DNA from: an uncultured Lachnospiraceae bacterium
GTDB lineage: Bacteria > Bacillota > Clostridia > Lachnospirales > Lachnospiraceae
NCBI GenBank assembly: GCA_902786365.1
Contig: CADACD010000004.1
Coordinates: 41,541-105,540, forward strand
Direction of reading: 5' to 3'
Length of the DNA: 64,000 bases
Both the position numbers and the translations under genes were made by a program. Positions within the stretch are counted from its first letter, which is position 1. Each line of letters opens with the position of its first letter. Shown here piece after piece: positions 1-8,274 of this stretch. The notes under the pieces are model-generated. The model did no database searches and was not told where the DNA came from. It saw nothing but the letters and a program-made list of their open reading frames with translations.

Positions 1-138
1 TGTTCTTGCATTAAATTCCTTTGTAAACTGTACAATATTTACACCATGCTGTCCAAGTGCAGGACCAACCGGTGGTGCTGGTGTTGCTTTGCCAGCTGCG
101 ATCTGTAACTTAATATATCCTTCTACTTTCTTAGCCAT
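1..138 (-). CDS. rplK: 50S ribosomal protein L11, N-terminal part (runs off the window)
   Basis: The first 46 residues of ribosomal protein L11 are visible, from [13 protein letters not shown] through the proline-rich [16 protein letters not shown] segment to NART, where the window edge cuts the gene. L11 belongs to the GTPase-associated centre of the large subunit and is needed for the stringent response. The start is the ATG at 136-138, preceded by a good AGGAGGTGCC ribosome-binding site. It is the last visible gene of the rpmG-secE-nusG-rplK operon, an order typical of bacteria. Identification is very secure; only the C-terminal part is missing. Confidence 0.96.
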   Translation of the reverse strand, partial: MAKKVEGYIKLQIAAGKATPAPPVGPALGQHGVNIVQFTKEFNART

Positions 139-215
139 TATGGCACCTCCTAAAATTGTGGTATTATCGGAAGAAATCATCCTCCCACTGATTGCCCCGT
201 TTTATAAAAACGGAA

Positions 216-740
216 TTAATCTAACTTTTTAACATCTGTGAAACTTATCTCTACCGGTGTCTCACGACCGGCGAACATTTCAACACCTATGGTAACAATC
301 TGCTTATGCTCATCAATACGTTTAACCTTGCCAACCGTACTTTCCCATGCACCGCTTGTTACCATGACGGTATCTCCAACCTCAAAGTCGATAACGACTT
401 TCTTCTCGAAGCTGATTCCCAAAGGTTTCATTTCTTCCTCTGTAAGTGGTACAGGTTTCGATCCCGGTCCTACAAATCCGGTCACACCTCTTGTGTTTCT
501 AACCACATACCATGTATCATCATTCATTATCATGTTAATAAGTACATAGCCTGGAAACATCTTCTTTGCAACCTGTTTTTTAGAGCCATTCTTAACCTCA
601 ACAACATCCTGCATAGGAACTGTAACCTCTAAAATCTGATCCTGGAGATTTCTGTTTATAATTGTTTTTTCGATATTAGCCTTTACCTTGTTCTCGTAAC
701 CTGAATAAGTATGCACTACATACCAATTTGCCTCTGACAT
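216..740 (-). CDS. nusG: Transcription elongation/antitermination factor NusG
   Basis: NusG binds RNA polymerase through its N-terminal NGN domain and links it to Rho or the ribosome through its C-terminal KOW domain. The 174-residue protein is normal length. The NGN domain starts with NWYVVHTYSGYENKVK and contains FPGYVLINM and the RNTRGVTGFVG loop. A KOW domain follows from about residue 119 (VGDTVMVTSGAWEST). It lies between secE and rplK with a short leader ahead of rplK, the common arrangement. The ATG start has AGGTGAT upstream. No unusual insertion is present. Confidence 0.97.
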   Translation of the reverse strand: MSEANWYVVHTYSGYENKVKANIEKTIINRNLQDQILEVTVPMQDVVEVKNGSKKQVAKKMFPGYVLINMIMNDDTWYVVRNTRGVTGFVGPGSKPVPLTEEEMKPLGISFEKKVVIDFEVGDTVMVTSGAWESTVGKVKRIDEHKQIVTIGVEMFAGRETPVEISFTDVKKLD

Positions 741-757
741 ACAATCACCTTTTCCTT

Positions 758-961
758 CTAGACTATAAAATCAAGACCGAACTGAATCAGCATATCGATC
801 ACTTTGATTAAAACACCTAGTATTACGGATACAATTACAACTGCCGTCGTCTGCTTTGTTGCAGATACTTTATTAGGCCAGATTATTTTTTTGAACTCAG
901 CTTTGAGACCTTTGAACCAGCTCTTCTTTGGAGCTTTTTCGTTTACTTTAGCTTCTCCCAT
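758..961 (-). CDS. secE: Preprotein translocase subunit SecE
   Basis: A small 67-residue protein with a lysine-rich cytoplasmic N-terminus, the family-typical FKKIIWPNK segment near residue 25, and one C-terminal membrane helix at about residues 38-62. It is the single-helix SecE form found in Gram-positive bacteria, a core part of SecYEG. It sits directly upstream of nusG, 17 bases apart, and downstream of rpmG. Position, length and the WPNK motif make the call secure. Confidence 0.95.
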   Translation of the reverse strand: MGEAKVNEKAPKKSWFKGLKAEFKKIIWPNKVSATKQTTAVVIVSVILGVLIKVIDMLIQFGLDFIV

Positions 962-987
962 TGCTACCTCTTTCCTAATAAGCGTGA

Positions 988-1137
988 TTATTTTGTTTCT
1001 TTGTGTAATGTATGTTTTCTACAGAACTTACAGTACTTGTTCGTTTCCATTCTGTCAGGGTGTGTCTTCTTATCTTTTGTCAAATTGTAATTACGCTGCT
1101 TACACTCTGTACATGCCAATGTTATCTTTACGCGCAC
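988..1137 (-). CDS. rpmG: 50S ribosomal protein L33
   Basis: A 49-codon gene read directly from the bases. It begins with GTG at 1135-1137, after a strong GGAGGT ribosome-binding site at about 1143-1150. The product begins (M)[16 protein letters not shown] and ends in [16 protein letters not shown]. Two CxxC pairs (CTEC and CKFC) mark the zinc-binding form of L33. It is the first gene of the operon with secE and nusG, directly downstream of a near-consensus promoter. An upstream TTG in the same stretch hits a stop at once, so GTG is the only sensible start. Confidence 0.93.
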   Translation of the reverse strand: MRVKITLACTECKQRNYNLTKDKKTHPDRMETNKYCKFCRKHTLHKETK

Positions 1138-1240
1138 AACTGTCCACCTCCACTTTAATTTTCTCGCTTGTGCTTCAATTTATGTTTTCTATCTAACTTA
1201 AATTAAAGCAAAAAAAAAAGACTTCTTCCATCGCAAAGTT

Positions 1241-1269
1241 AATATATCACAGTACGAAAATTTAGTCAA
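1241..1269 (-). promoter_or_regulatory. Sigma-A promoter of the rpmG-secE-nusG-rplK operon
   Basis: On the minus strand TTGACT (1264-1269) is followed after 17 bases by TATATT (1241-1246), with an extended -10 TG one base upstream. It lies about 105 bases ahead of the rpmG start and no gene intervenes. Spacing and both hexamers are close to consensus, so this is one of the best promoters in the window. Confidence 0.8.
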
Positions 1270-1330
1270 CTGATTTTTGCAAAACCATTCAATTTTTCCA
1301 TTATCTATGTGCAGACAAATCTGCTTATTT

Positions 1331-1355
1331 ATCCCACTGACTAGTGAATAGTAAC
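1331..1355 (-). repeat. Copy 1 of a degenerate intergenic motif (GTTACTATTCAC...)
   Basis: Read on the minus strand the segment is GTTACTATTCAC, two variable bases, then GTCAGTGGGAT. Related copies lie at 17355-17379, 48781-48795, 45637-45659 and 51093-51118, all between genes or at a stop codon. Function is unknown. Confidence 0.45.
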
Positions 1356-1360
1356 AAAAT

Positions 1361-1397
1361 TAAAAGCAGACACTGCTATTCACAGGCAGTGTCCGCT
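1361..1397 (-). terminator. Intrinsic terminator after the 1411-2583 aminotransferase
   Basis: On the minus strand the 11-base arms GCGGACACTGC and GCAGTGTCTGC (one G-T pair) enclose a 9-base loop and are followed by TTTTAATTTTG. It starts 15 bases after the aminotransferase stop codon. Confidence 0.8.
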
Positions 1398-1410
1398 TTC
1401 TATATAGCAA

Positions 1411-2583
1411 TTATTTTTTCATCTTCTCACGTATGTCTGCCAGTCTGTCAAGCACTGCCTTTAATGTCTCATCCCTTTTTGCAAAATGGAATCGTATCAA
1501 ATGATTGACATCTTCTCTAAAAAAGCTTGAACCCGGCACTGCTCCCACTCCGACTTTCCTTGCAAGATCTTCGCAAAATACCATATCACTTTCATATCCA
1601 AACTCGCTGATATCCAATAGCACATAATAGGCTCCCTGTGGTTCAGTAAAACGAAGTCCTATCTCTTTAAGCCCATCCGTAAATAGATTTTTCATATGTG
1701 TGTAATGATTTTGCAACTCTTCATAATAGGTATCATCGAATAAAAGTCCTGTGACTGCCGCCTCCATAAGAGGTGCCGCTGCCCCGACGGTCAGGAAATC
1801 ATGCACTTTCTTGACACGCTCACAGATATCAGCAGGTGCAATCACATATCCAAGTCTCCAGCCTGTCACTGAATATGTTTTCGAAAGAGAATTACATATG
1901 ATTGTCCTCTCTCTCATTCCCGGAAGTGTCGCCATATAAACATGTTCATATGGTTTGTAGATAATATGTTCGTACACTTCATCTGTAATGACATAGATAT
2001 CATATTTTTTCGCAAGCTCTGCAATCATTAAAAGTTCTTCTCTCGTAAATACTTTTCCGCACGGATTTGATGGATTACACAGTATCAGTGCTTTTACCCC
2101 ATCCTGCTTCACTGCCGCTTCCAATTCATCTGCATCAAATTCAAATGTCGGTGGTTTTAACGGTACATAAATCGGTTGCGCTCCTGTCAGTATTGTATCT
2201 GCACCATAATTTTCATAAAAAGGCGAAAATATGACAACTTTATCATTTGGATTGCAGACTGACATCATGGCAGCCATCATTGCCTCCGTACTTCCACATG
2301 TCACAACGATTTCTTCATTCGGATTGATTTCCATTCCCGAAAAATGTTCCTGCTTTTTTGCCAGTGCCTCCCTGAAATTCTGTGCTCCCCATGTGAGTGC
2401 ATACTGGTGAGGTCCCACACTTGCTACTTCTGCCAGTCTGTCTGTGAGTTCCTTTGGTGGTTCAAAATCGGGAAATCCCTGGGACAGATTGATAGCCTGA
2501 TACATATCTGACACCCTTGTCATTCTTCTTATCACCGAATCTGTAAAACTTTCTGTTCTTGTACTTAATGGTTTCATTTTCAT
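1411..2583 (-). CDS. PLP-dependent class I/II aminotransferase
   Basis: A 390-residue fold-type I aminotransferase transferring an amino group between an amino acid and a 2-oxo acid with pyridoxal phosphate. The probable PLP lysine is Lys235 in NSLSKTYSVTGWRLGYV. TDEVYEH (about 200-206) carries the Asp and Tyr that contact PLP, and CNPSNPCGK (about 169-177) is the usual substrate-loop motif. The opening resembles the kynurenine/methionine aminotransferase branch (NLSQGFPDF), but substrate cannot be settled by eye. It stands alone between a terminator and the FAD-dependent dehydrogenase gene. RBS AAGAGA is modest. Confidence 0.88.
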   Translation of the reverse strand: MKMKPLSTRTESFTDSVIRRMTRVSDMYQAINLSQGFPDFEPPKELTDRLAEVASVGPHQYALTWGAQNFREALAKKQEHFSGMEINPNEEIVVTCGSTEAMMAAMMSVCNPNDKVVIFSPFYENYGADTILTGAQPIYVPLKPPTFEFDADELEAAVKQDGVKALILCNPSNPCGKVFTREELLMIAELAKKYDIYVITDEVYEHIIYKPYEHVYMATLPGMRERTIICNSLSKTYSVTGWRLGYVIAPADICERVKKVHDFLTVGAAAPLMEAAVTGLLFDDTYYEELQNHYTHMKNLFTDGLKEIGLRFTEPQGAYYVLLDISEFGYESDMVFCEDLARKVGVGAVPGSSFFREDVNHLIRFHFAKRDETLKAVLDRLADIREKMKK

Positions 2584-2628
2584 TCTCTTTTCTTATTTAT
2601 ATTATATCTTAATTTTTCTTTTCCAGTC

Positions 2629-4005
2629 TCATGAAAACACATATGATATTCCATCATTTAAGATATGTCTTTCATCAAATGCATCCTTAATCTGGTTCAT
2701 AAGCTCAAGATTCGCCTTTGGCGTCTCTCTAAAGAAATATTTCTGTTTACTGATTCCTATACCATGTTCACCACTTGTCAATCCGCCAAGTTCATATGCC
2801 TTCTTATATATAATTTTCAACACATCATCAAGATCTTTTTCCCATTCTTCATCAGTTCTATTGCCTCGCACAATACAAAGATGTACATTTCCATCTCCTG
2901 CATGCCCAAAACTAATCATTCTGATATGATTCGTTTTCTCAAGTTCGTTGATAAAATTAACAAATGTATCAATCTGATTGATAGGAACTACAATATCAAG
3001 AGGTTCTTGTTCTGATACCGCTTCCACTGCCTTCACAAGCACACCTCTCACACGCCATACATCAGCGGCCACCTCTTTATCTTCAAGTGGAAGCACTGCT
3101 ATCGCGCCACTCTGCCCTACAACATTGTGAAGCTGTTCTATATTCGAATCAATTTCTCTTTTCTTCCCATCAAATGTCAAAAGAAGGTATGCTTTTGCCT
3201 CTGCAAGAGGAAACTCCAGTTTTAAATAGTCTTCTCCAAGCTGTACTACTTTTCTTTCTATAAACTCAACTGCTGTCGGGTTAATATTTGCCTGAATAAT
3301 TCTTCTTACACTTTCTATTCCACTCTTAAGGCTGTCAAAACCAACTAAAACACTGACACTTTCCTCCGGCTTCGGAATCAGTTTCAAGACACATTTTGTA
3401 ATCACTGCAAGTGTTCCCTCAGAACCGATAATAATGTCTTTTATTCCCAGTCCCGATGTGTCTTTTCTGTTTTTTCCTCCCACTGTCAGTATGCTTCCAT
3501 CTGCCCTGACCACTTCAAGTCCCATGACATAATCTCTTGTAACACCATATTTAACAGCTCTCATGCCACCTGCATTTGTGCTGATGTTTCCACCGATAGA
3601 TGCTCTCTTTTCACCCGGATCCGGAGGGTAGAATAATCCTCTTTCTTCCACATAATGTTGAAAATCCTCTAATATCACTCCCGGCTCAACAGTTGCCGTA
3701 AAGGTTTCTTCATCCACCTCAATTATATGATTCATGAGTGATAAGTCAAGTACAATTCCTTTTTTTCTTGGAACTGTTGAACCTACAAGGTTTGTTCCCG
3801 CACCTCTCGGTGTCACTGGTATATGATTTTCATAGGCATATTTTAAGATTTTCGATACTTCCTCTGTAGATATCGGAAATACAAGTGCTCCTGCTTCACC
3901 GACTTTCCTTCCAAGATTGTCTGACAAATACTTTTTCTCTATATTTTCTGTTTTTATCCTGTCTGAATCCTTTATGATTGAATTAAGTGCTTCTCTCAAC
4001 TTCAT
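2629..4005 (-). CDS. FAD-linked 2-hydroxyacid dehydrogenase (GlcD/D-lactate dehydrogenase family)
   Basis: About 458 residues with the two-domain plan of the vanillyl-alcohol-oxidase flavoprotein family. An FAD-binding PCMH domain lies at about residues 35-215 (GAGTNLVGSTVPRKKG, PPDPGEKRASIGGNISTNAGG). An FAD-oxidase C-terminal domain contains SFGHAGDGNVHL and ends with GEHGIGISKQKY. Members oxidise D-lactate or glycolate and often work with electron-transfer flavoproteins; no etf genes are in this window. Two adjacent ATGs follow GGAGTG, and the second (4005) has the better spacing. Exact substrate is uncertain. Confidence 0.88.
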   Translation of the reverse strand: MKLREALNSIIKDSDRIKTENIEKKYLSDNLGRKVGEAGALVFPISTEEVSKILKYAYENHIPVTPRGAGTNLVGSTVPRKKGIVLDLSLMNHIIEVDEETFTATVEPGVILEDFQHYVEERGLFYPPDPGEKRASIGGNISTNAGGMRAVKYGVTRDYVMGLEVVRADGSILTVGGKNRKDTSGLGIKDIIIGSEGTLAVITKCVLKLIPKPEESVSVLVGFDSLKSGIESVRRIIQANINPTAVEFIERKVVQLGEDYLKLEFPLAEAKAYLLLTFDGKKREIDSNIEQLHNVVGQSGAIAVLPLEDKEVAADVWRVRGVLVKAVEAVSEQEPLDIVVPINQIDTFVNFINELEKTNHIRMISFGHAGDGNVHLCIVRGNRTDEEWEKDLDDVLKIIYKKAYELGGLTSGEHGIGISKQKYFFRETPKANLELMNQIKDAFDERHILNDGISYVFS

Positions 4006-4035
4006 CACTCCATTTCTTTTTTCCTATTATTACTT

Positions 4036-4083
4036 CAGAGTGCCAAAGGTTTTTCAATCAGCCTCAAACCATATGGCACTCTG
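4036..4083. terminator. Strong hairpin between metQ and the GlcD-like gene
   Basis: Arms CAGAGTGCCA...GGTTT and AAACC...TGGCACTCTG pair over about 15 bases with a small internal bulge. It lies just downstream of metQ on the minus strand, but the T-rich tail is on the plus-strand side (AATTTTTATC). It may act as a bidirectional or U-tract-poor terminator for the met operon. Confidence 0.55.
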
Positions 4084-4137
4084 AATTTTTATCATTTTAC
4101 TTATTTATACTGGATTTTAATTATCTTCATTGATAGT

Positions 4138-4962
4138 TTACTGCTCCCATGCCGGAACGAAAAATCCTTTAAATTCATCCTGGAAGATTTTCTTTGTTGC
4201 TTCTGACTGGAATGCATCAACAATCTTTTTGTACACTTCGTTATCTGCTTCATCTGTTCTTGCTGCAATAAGGCAGAAGTAACTGTCATCTGCATATTCT
4301 GTCTCTTTAAAGATAGCATCCTCATTTGGGTCAATGCCGTAATCTAATGCATAGTTACCATTGATGACTGCTGCCTTGACATCTGGAAGGAGTGCACATA
4401 AATCTGCTGCATTTGCTTCTACTAATTCAATCTTTACATTGTATTCTTCAATATCTGTGATGTCAGGATTATTTCCTGCAGATTCCTTAATTTTGATAAT
4501 TCCTGCTGATTCTAATACTTTTAATGCTCTTCCTTCGTTAGAGGCATCGTTTGGAACCGCTACTTTATCACCATCTTTTAACTCACTGACATCTTTAATC
4601 TTATCCGAATATACATTCATTGCAATAACAAATGTGTCTCCTATCGGAGTGATTTTGTAACCATTGCTTGACGTATCACTGTTAAAATATGCATGATGCT
4701 GGAATGCATTCAAGTCAATATCTCCTGAGTCAAGTGCCTGATTCGGGAGTGAGAAATCAGAAAACTGTACAAGTTCTATATTGATTCCTTCATCTTTCAA
4801 TTCTTCTGCTATCGGATTCCAAATATCTTCGTAGATTGTTCCTGTAAGTCCTATTCTCACTGTATTTTCATCCTTCTTTTCTTCTTTCTTGCCACAGCCT
4901 GAAAATACTCCTGCTACTAATGTTAAAGCTAATAAACCGGCTATAATTTTGTTCTTTTTCAT
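4138..4962 (-). CDS. metQ: MetQ-type substrate-binding lipoprotein of a methionine ABC importer
   Basis: A 274-residue NlpA/MetQ-family protein. A signal peptide ends in the lipobox around Cys23 (VAGVFSGC). It then shows the family features VRIGLTG near the start, NAFQHHAYFNS, and KDGDKVAVPNDASNEGRAL. It should bind methionine or a derivative at the outer membrane face and deliver it to MetI-MetN. It is the third gene of metN-metI-metQ, about 100 bases after metI. The ATG start follows GGAAAACACGATT, a somewhat distant RBS. Methionine is inferred from family; other NlpA proteins bind related ligands. Confidence 0.92.
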   Translation of the reverse strand: MKKNKIIAGLLALTLVAGVFSGCGKKEEKKDENTVRIGLTGTIYEDIWNPIAEELKDEGINIELVQFSDFSLPNQALDSGDIDLNAFQHHAYFNSDTSSNGYKITPIGDTFVIAMNVYSDKIKDVSELKDGDKVAVPNDASNEGRALKVLESAGIIKIKESAGNNPDITDIEEYNVKIELVEANAADLCALLPDVKAAVINGNYALDYGIDPNEDAIFKETEYADDSYFCLIAARTDEADNEVYKKIVDAFQSEATKKIFQDEFKGFFVPAWEQ

Positions 4963-5044
4963 AATCGTGTTTTCCTTTCTTTTTCTTATTTTAGATTTAT
5001 ATAATGATGTTGGGGCAAAAAGTATTTTTAACTTTTGTATGACC

Positions 5045-5069
5045 TTTTGACCCTGGTATCATATAATTA
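5045..5069. repeat. 25-bp element at the 3' end of metI, copied at cysK
   Basis: The plus-strand segment TTTTGACC, C, TGGTATCAT, ATAATTA includes the reverse complement of the metI stop codon. An almost identical segment (two mismatches) occupies the same place relative to the cysK stop at 7135-7158. Function unknown. Confidence 0.5.
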
Positions 5070-5747
5070 ATGTGTATTCTTTTTAGCCACATAATTACCA
5101 ATAATCTGTACAACTGTCACGATAATAACAAGTACCACGACTGTTGTATATGTCACATCAGGCTGGTTTCGCTGATGTCCAAATCTGATGGCGAAATCTC
5201 CAAGTCCGCCAGCACCGATTGCCCCTGCCATCGCTGTCAACCCTATCAGACTGATAATAGTGATAGTTGTTGCTCTCGCAATCCCTGCCACGCTTTCCTT
5301 TAAATAGACTCTTATAATAATATCTATATTACTAAGTCCCATTGACTGCGCCGCTTCAATCAGTCCCGGATTGACATCCGCAAGAGTTGTCTCTATCTGT
5401 CTTGTAAAAAATGGTGTACAGCCAAACACCAGTGGAACAATTGCACCTTCCACTCCGATTGCTGTTCCCATTATCATTCTTGTCAGTGGAACGAGTCCTG
5501 CCAAAAGTATGATGAATGGAATGGAACGAAAGAAATTAACAATTTTATCAAGTACATGATAGATCATTCTGTTTTGTAAAATATTTCCCGGTTTTGTGAC
5601 TGTAATAACAATCCCAAGAAACAGTCCTATCACAAATGATATTGCCCCTGACCAGCCTACCATAATGAAGGTTTCTTCAATACTCTGGTAAAACACCGGC
5701 AATTTGTTCATGATATTTGGTATGTATTTAGTTAGCGTTTCTTCCAT
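5067..5747 (-). CDS. metI: MetI-type permease of a methionine ABC importer
   Basis: A 226-residue integral membrane protein with about five hydrophobic helices and the EAA-type loop around EAAQSMGLSNIDIIIRVYLKES that contacts the ATPase. GAIGAGGLGDFAIRFGHQR is typical of MetI. It forms the channel with MetN and MetQ. Its start overlaps the end of metN by about 20 bases, so the two are probably translationally coupled. The context with metN and metQ makes the assignment firm. Confidence 0.93.
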   Translation of the reverse strand: MEETLTKYIPNIMNKLPVFYQSIEETFIMVGWSGAISFVIGLFLGIVITVTKPGNILQNRMIYHVLDKIVNFFRSIPFIILLAGLVPLTRMIMGTAIGVEGAIVPLVFGCTPFFTRQIETTLADVNPGLIEAAQSMGLSNIDIIIRVYLKESVAGIARATTITIISLIGLTAMAGAIGAGGLGDFAIRFGHQRNQPDVTYTTVVVLVIIVTVVQIIGNYVAKKNTH

Positions 5748-6774
5748 CCAGAATCACCTCCACTCCTACATTTTTATCTCTAAGGTACTGCATTGCTGCG
5801 TCTATATCCTCTGATTTTCCTTTTACGATAGATACAAGACCGCCTATCGGATTGTCTCCTATCATCTCGATATTTCCAAATATAATGTTGATATCAAGTG
5901 CAAATTTTCTCGAAAGCTGTGACACAAGTGCCTCTGAAATATTTCTCTCAAGGTACTTAAACCTAAGAATTGCCTGATTTTCTTTTAGTCTCACAATCTC
6001 TCTGTTTTCATCTATCAGGTCATATACCCTGCAAAGATTGGTTGTACGCTCTACAAACTCTTTCGTCGTTTTGTGTGTCGGATTGGCAAAAATATCAAAC
6101 ACATCTCCATACTCAACAACCTCTCCGTCTTTCATGACTGCAACTCTATCGCAAATATCTTTTATTACCTGCATCTCGTGTGTAATCACTACTATCGTGA
6201 TACCGAGTTGTGTATTTAACTTTTTAAGCAAATCAAGTATGGATTTAGTTGTCTTTGGGTCTAATGCACTTGTCGATTCATCACTCAACAGTATTTCAGG
6301 GTCATTTGCAAGTGCTCTGGCAATCGCAACCCTCTGTTTCTGACCACCACTTAAGCTGGAAGGATATGCATTTGCTTTATCCTTTAGTTCCACAAGCTCT
6401 AACAGTTTTTCAACCTTTTGCTTTTTCTGCTCTTTTGTAAGTCCACTTCCTTTTAACGGAAATTCCACATTCTGATATACTGTTCTTGAAGCGAAGAGAT
6501 TGAACTGCTGAAAAATCATTCCAATTTTCTTTCTGTGCTTTCGAAGTTCTTTTACTGACAAGGCGGTTATCTCCTCATCACCTATATATACCTTGCCGGA
6601 GCTTGGTCTTTCCAAAAGGTTGATACATCGCACAAGAGTCGATTTTCCTGCTCCTGAAAAACCAATAATTCCAAATATCTCTCCCTTGTCAATTTCAAAA
6701 TTAACATTCCTTACAGCATGTACCGTATTTCCCTTTGTGTTAAAATCTTTGTTTACATTTTCAAATCGTATCAA
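5728..6774 (-). CDS. metN: MetN-type ATPase of a methionine ABC importer, with NIL domain
   Basis: A 348-residue ABC ATPase. Walker A is GFSGAGKST (about 38-46), the Q-loop MIFQQFNLF, the signature LSGGQKQR, Walker B ILLSDESTSALD (Ser replaces the usual Glu-adjacent residue), and the H-loop VITHEM. The C-terminal 75 or so residues form a NIL (ACT-like) domain that in MetN senses intracellular methionine and inhibits transport. The start is TTG at 6772-6774, after a strong GGAGGTGAC site. It is the first gene of metNIQ. No SAM riboswitch or T-box consensus was seen upstream. Confidence 0.93.
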   Translation of the reverse strand: MIRFENVNKDFNTKGNTVHAVRNVNFEIDKGEIFGIIGFSGAGKSTLVRCINLLERPSSGKVYIGDEEITALSVKELRKHRKKIGMIFQQFNLFASRTVYQNVEFPLKGSGLTKEQKKQKVEKLLELVELKDKANAYPSSLSGGQKQRVAIARALANDPEILLSDESTSALDPKTTKSILDLLKKLNTQLGITIVVITHEMQVIKDICDRVAVMKDGEVVEYGDVFDIFANPTHKTTKEFVERTTNLCRVYDLIDENREIVRLKENQAILRFKYLERNISEALVSQLSRKFALDINIIFGNIEMIGDNPIGGLVSIVKGKSEDIDAAMQYLRDKNVGVEVILDGRNAN

Positions 6775-6860
6775 GCTCTGTCACCTCCCTGATTCTCTTT
6801 TGCATTACTTTTGATGCTTTTTGCATCATTGTGGCGTTTGTATTTTTTTACCTTTGACGT

Positions 6861-6889
6861 ATTTTATATTGCCTTTCTGTTGTCGACAA
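6861..6889 (-). promoter_or_regulatory. Candidate sigma-A promoter of metNIQ
   Basis: TTGTCG (6884-6889) and TAAAAT (6861-6866) on the minus strand are 17 bases apart, about 90 bases ahead of the metN start. The -35 is imperfect. Confidence 0.45.
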
Positions 6890-7002
6890 ACGAAAGTATA
6901 CTACTTCTATAGGAAAAGTGGTAATATTTAAATTATTGAACTAGTAATAGAAAAAAACTATACCCATGCAGAATTGACTGAAAACATATATTTTAACTGC
7001 AA

Positions 7003-7072
7003 AAAAACGGTGCATCAAATAGATAAATATCAATTACAAAACTGTAATAAATATTTATCATCTGACACACCG
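7003..7072 (-). terminator. Intrinsic terminator after cysK
   Basis: On the minus strand a long imperfect stem begins CGGTG, contains AGATgATAAATAT pairing with ATATTTATCT, and closes with CACCG. It is followed directly by TTTTTTTG. It lies about 85 bases after the cysK stop. Confidence 0.8.
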
Positions 7073-7134
7073 ATTGTGCAATCACTCTATATTATTTAAC
7101 ATAACTTTTTCATGAAGCATGAAATTTAAGACTT

Positions 7135-7158
7135 TTTGACCATGGTATCATAAAATTA
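7135..7158. repeat. Second copy of the metI/cysK 3' element
   Basis: TTTTGACC, A, TGGTATCAT, AAAATTA on the plus strand, overlapping the cysK stop codon exactly as the copy at 5045-5069 overlaps the metI stop. Confidence 0.5.
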
Positions 7159-8082
7159 GTTATTGAATAAAGGTGTTGATAAGTATCTGTCACCTGAGTC
7201 AGGAAGCAATGCAACAATTGTCTTTCCTGCATTTTCTGGTCTTTCAGCCACAATTTTTGCTGCCTTCAATGCCGCACCTGAAGAAATTCCAACAAGAACA
7301 CCTTCTGTATGAGCAAATTCTCTTCCCTCCGCAAATGCATCTTCATTCTCAATTGCAATTACTTCATCATATACCTTTGTATTTAATACATCTGGAACAA
7401 ATCCTGCTCCAATTCCCTGAATCTTGTGTGCTCCAGGTGTTCCCTTTGATAATACAGGGCTTGTTGCCGGCTCTACAGCGATTATCTTCACATCAGGATT
7501 TTTGCTCTTTAAGTATTCGCCTACACCTGTGATTGTTCCACCTGTTCCTACACCTGCGATAAATACATCAACTTTTCCTTCTGTCTGATCCCAAATCTCC
7601 GGACCTGTAGTCTTTCTGTGAACTTCAGGGTTTGCCGGATTGACAAACTGTCCAAGGATAACAGAACCTTCGATTGATTCTTTGAGCTCTTCTGCCTTAG
7701 CGATAGCACCTTTCATTCCCTTAGCGCCTTCTGTCAGAACAATTTCAGCTCCATAGGCCTTTAAAAGATTTCTACGCTCAACACTCATTGTATCAGGAAG
7801 TGTAAGAATTGCCTTGTAACCTTTTGCTGTAGCTACTGCTGCAAGACCGATACCTGTGTTACCACTTGTAGGCTCGATAATTGTTGCGCCAGGCTTCAAT
7901 AATCCTTTTTCCTCAGCGTCTTCTATCATAGCAAGTGCAATACGATCCTTTACTGAACCTGCCGGATTGAGATATTCAAGCTTTGCAAGTATTGTTGCCT
8001 GTAAATCTTTTCCATATCTGTTAAGTTTCAAAATAGGTGTTTTTCCTATTAATTCTAATGAACTTTCTTTAATCTCACTCAT
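7156..8082 (-). CDS. cysK: Cysteine synthase A (O-acetylserine sulfhydrylase)
   Basis: A 308-residue fold-type II PLP enzyme making L-cysteine from O-acetylserine and sulfide. PLP lysine is Lys45 in [22 protein letters not shown] (about 70-80) is the substrate-binding loop, GTGGTITG binds the PLP phosphate, and SGISSGAAL-type sequence lies near the C-terminus. Length is normal. It has its own strong promoter, a palindrome in the leader that looks like an operator, and a terminator, so it is a single-gene unit. Its position next to metNIQ fits sulfur amino acid metabolism. Confidence 0.95.
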   Translation of the reverse strand: MSEIKESSLELIGKTPILKLNRYGKDLQATILAKLEYLNPAGSVKDRIALAMIEDAEEKGLLKPGATIIEPTSGNTGIGLAAVATAKGYKAILTLPDTMSVERRNLLKAYGAEIVLTEGAKGMKGAIAKAEELKESIEGSVILGQFVNPANPEVHRKTTGPEIWDQTEGKVDVFIAGVGTGGTITGVGEYLKSKNPDVKIIAVEPATSPVLSKGTPGAHKIQGIGAGFVPDVLNTKVYDEVIAIENEDAFAEGREFAHTEGVLVGISSGAALKAAKIVAERPENAGKTIVALLPDSGDRYLSTPLFNN

Positions 8083-8121
8083 GTAAAAATCCTCCTTTTT
8101 ATCATCACATTCTATTTTTAT

Positions 8122-8142
8122 TTCCTATAATCTTACTAGGAA
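8122..8142 (-). promoter_or_regulatory. Operator-like palindrome in the cysK leader
   Basis: Minus strand TTCCTA, nine bases, TAGGAA: perfect 6-bp arms just downstream of the cysK -10 box. The position suits a repressor site, possibly for an Rrf2/CymR-type sulfur regulator; that identity is inference. Confidence 0.45.
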
Positions 8143-8155
8143 CTCTATGAATTAT

Positions 8156-8184
8156 ATTATAGAATTATAAAACTGCTTTGTCAA
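8156..8184 (-). promoter_or_regulatory. Consensus sigma-A promoter of cysK
   Basis: Minus strand TTGACA (8179-8184), 17-base spacer, TATAAT (8156-8161). Both hexamers are perfect. It lies about 75 bases ahead of the cysK ATG. Confidence 0.85.
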
Positions 8185-8274
8185 GTATATATTTCTTTTT
8201 TCTATAAAGAAATCACATTTCTGTCTTTGTGAAACTCTGACATAAGGTACAGGTGGCGAACTCCAATGTCATGC

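Larger units (their letters stand above)
6775..7155. other. Intergenic region between metN and cysK
   Basis: About 380 AT-rich bases without a credible gene. It holds the cysK terminator (7003-7072), the short copied element at the cysK stop, a candidate metN promoter (6861-6889), and a small GATGC-GCATC hairpin at 6813-6827 close to the metN RBS. No S-box, T-box or SMK consensus was found. Confidence 0.6.

Noticed and set aside
1207-1219. Poly-A tract as a terminator tail
   Set aside because: No adjoining stem; it lies inside the leader of the ribosomal operon between promoter and rpmG.
6775-7002. SAM riboswitch ahead of metNIQ
   Set aside because: The S-box core (AGAGGTGGAGGGA, CCCGGCAACC) is absent on both strands.
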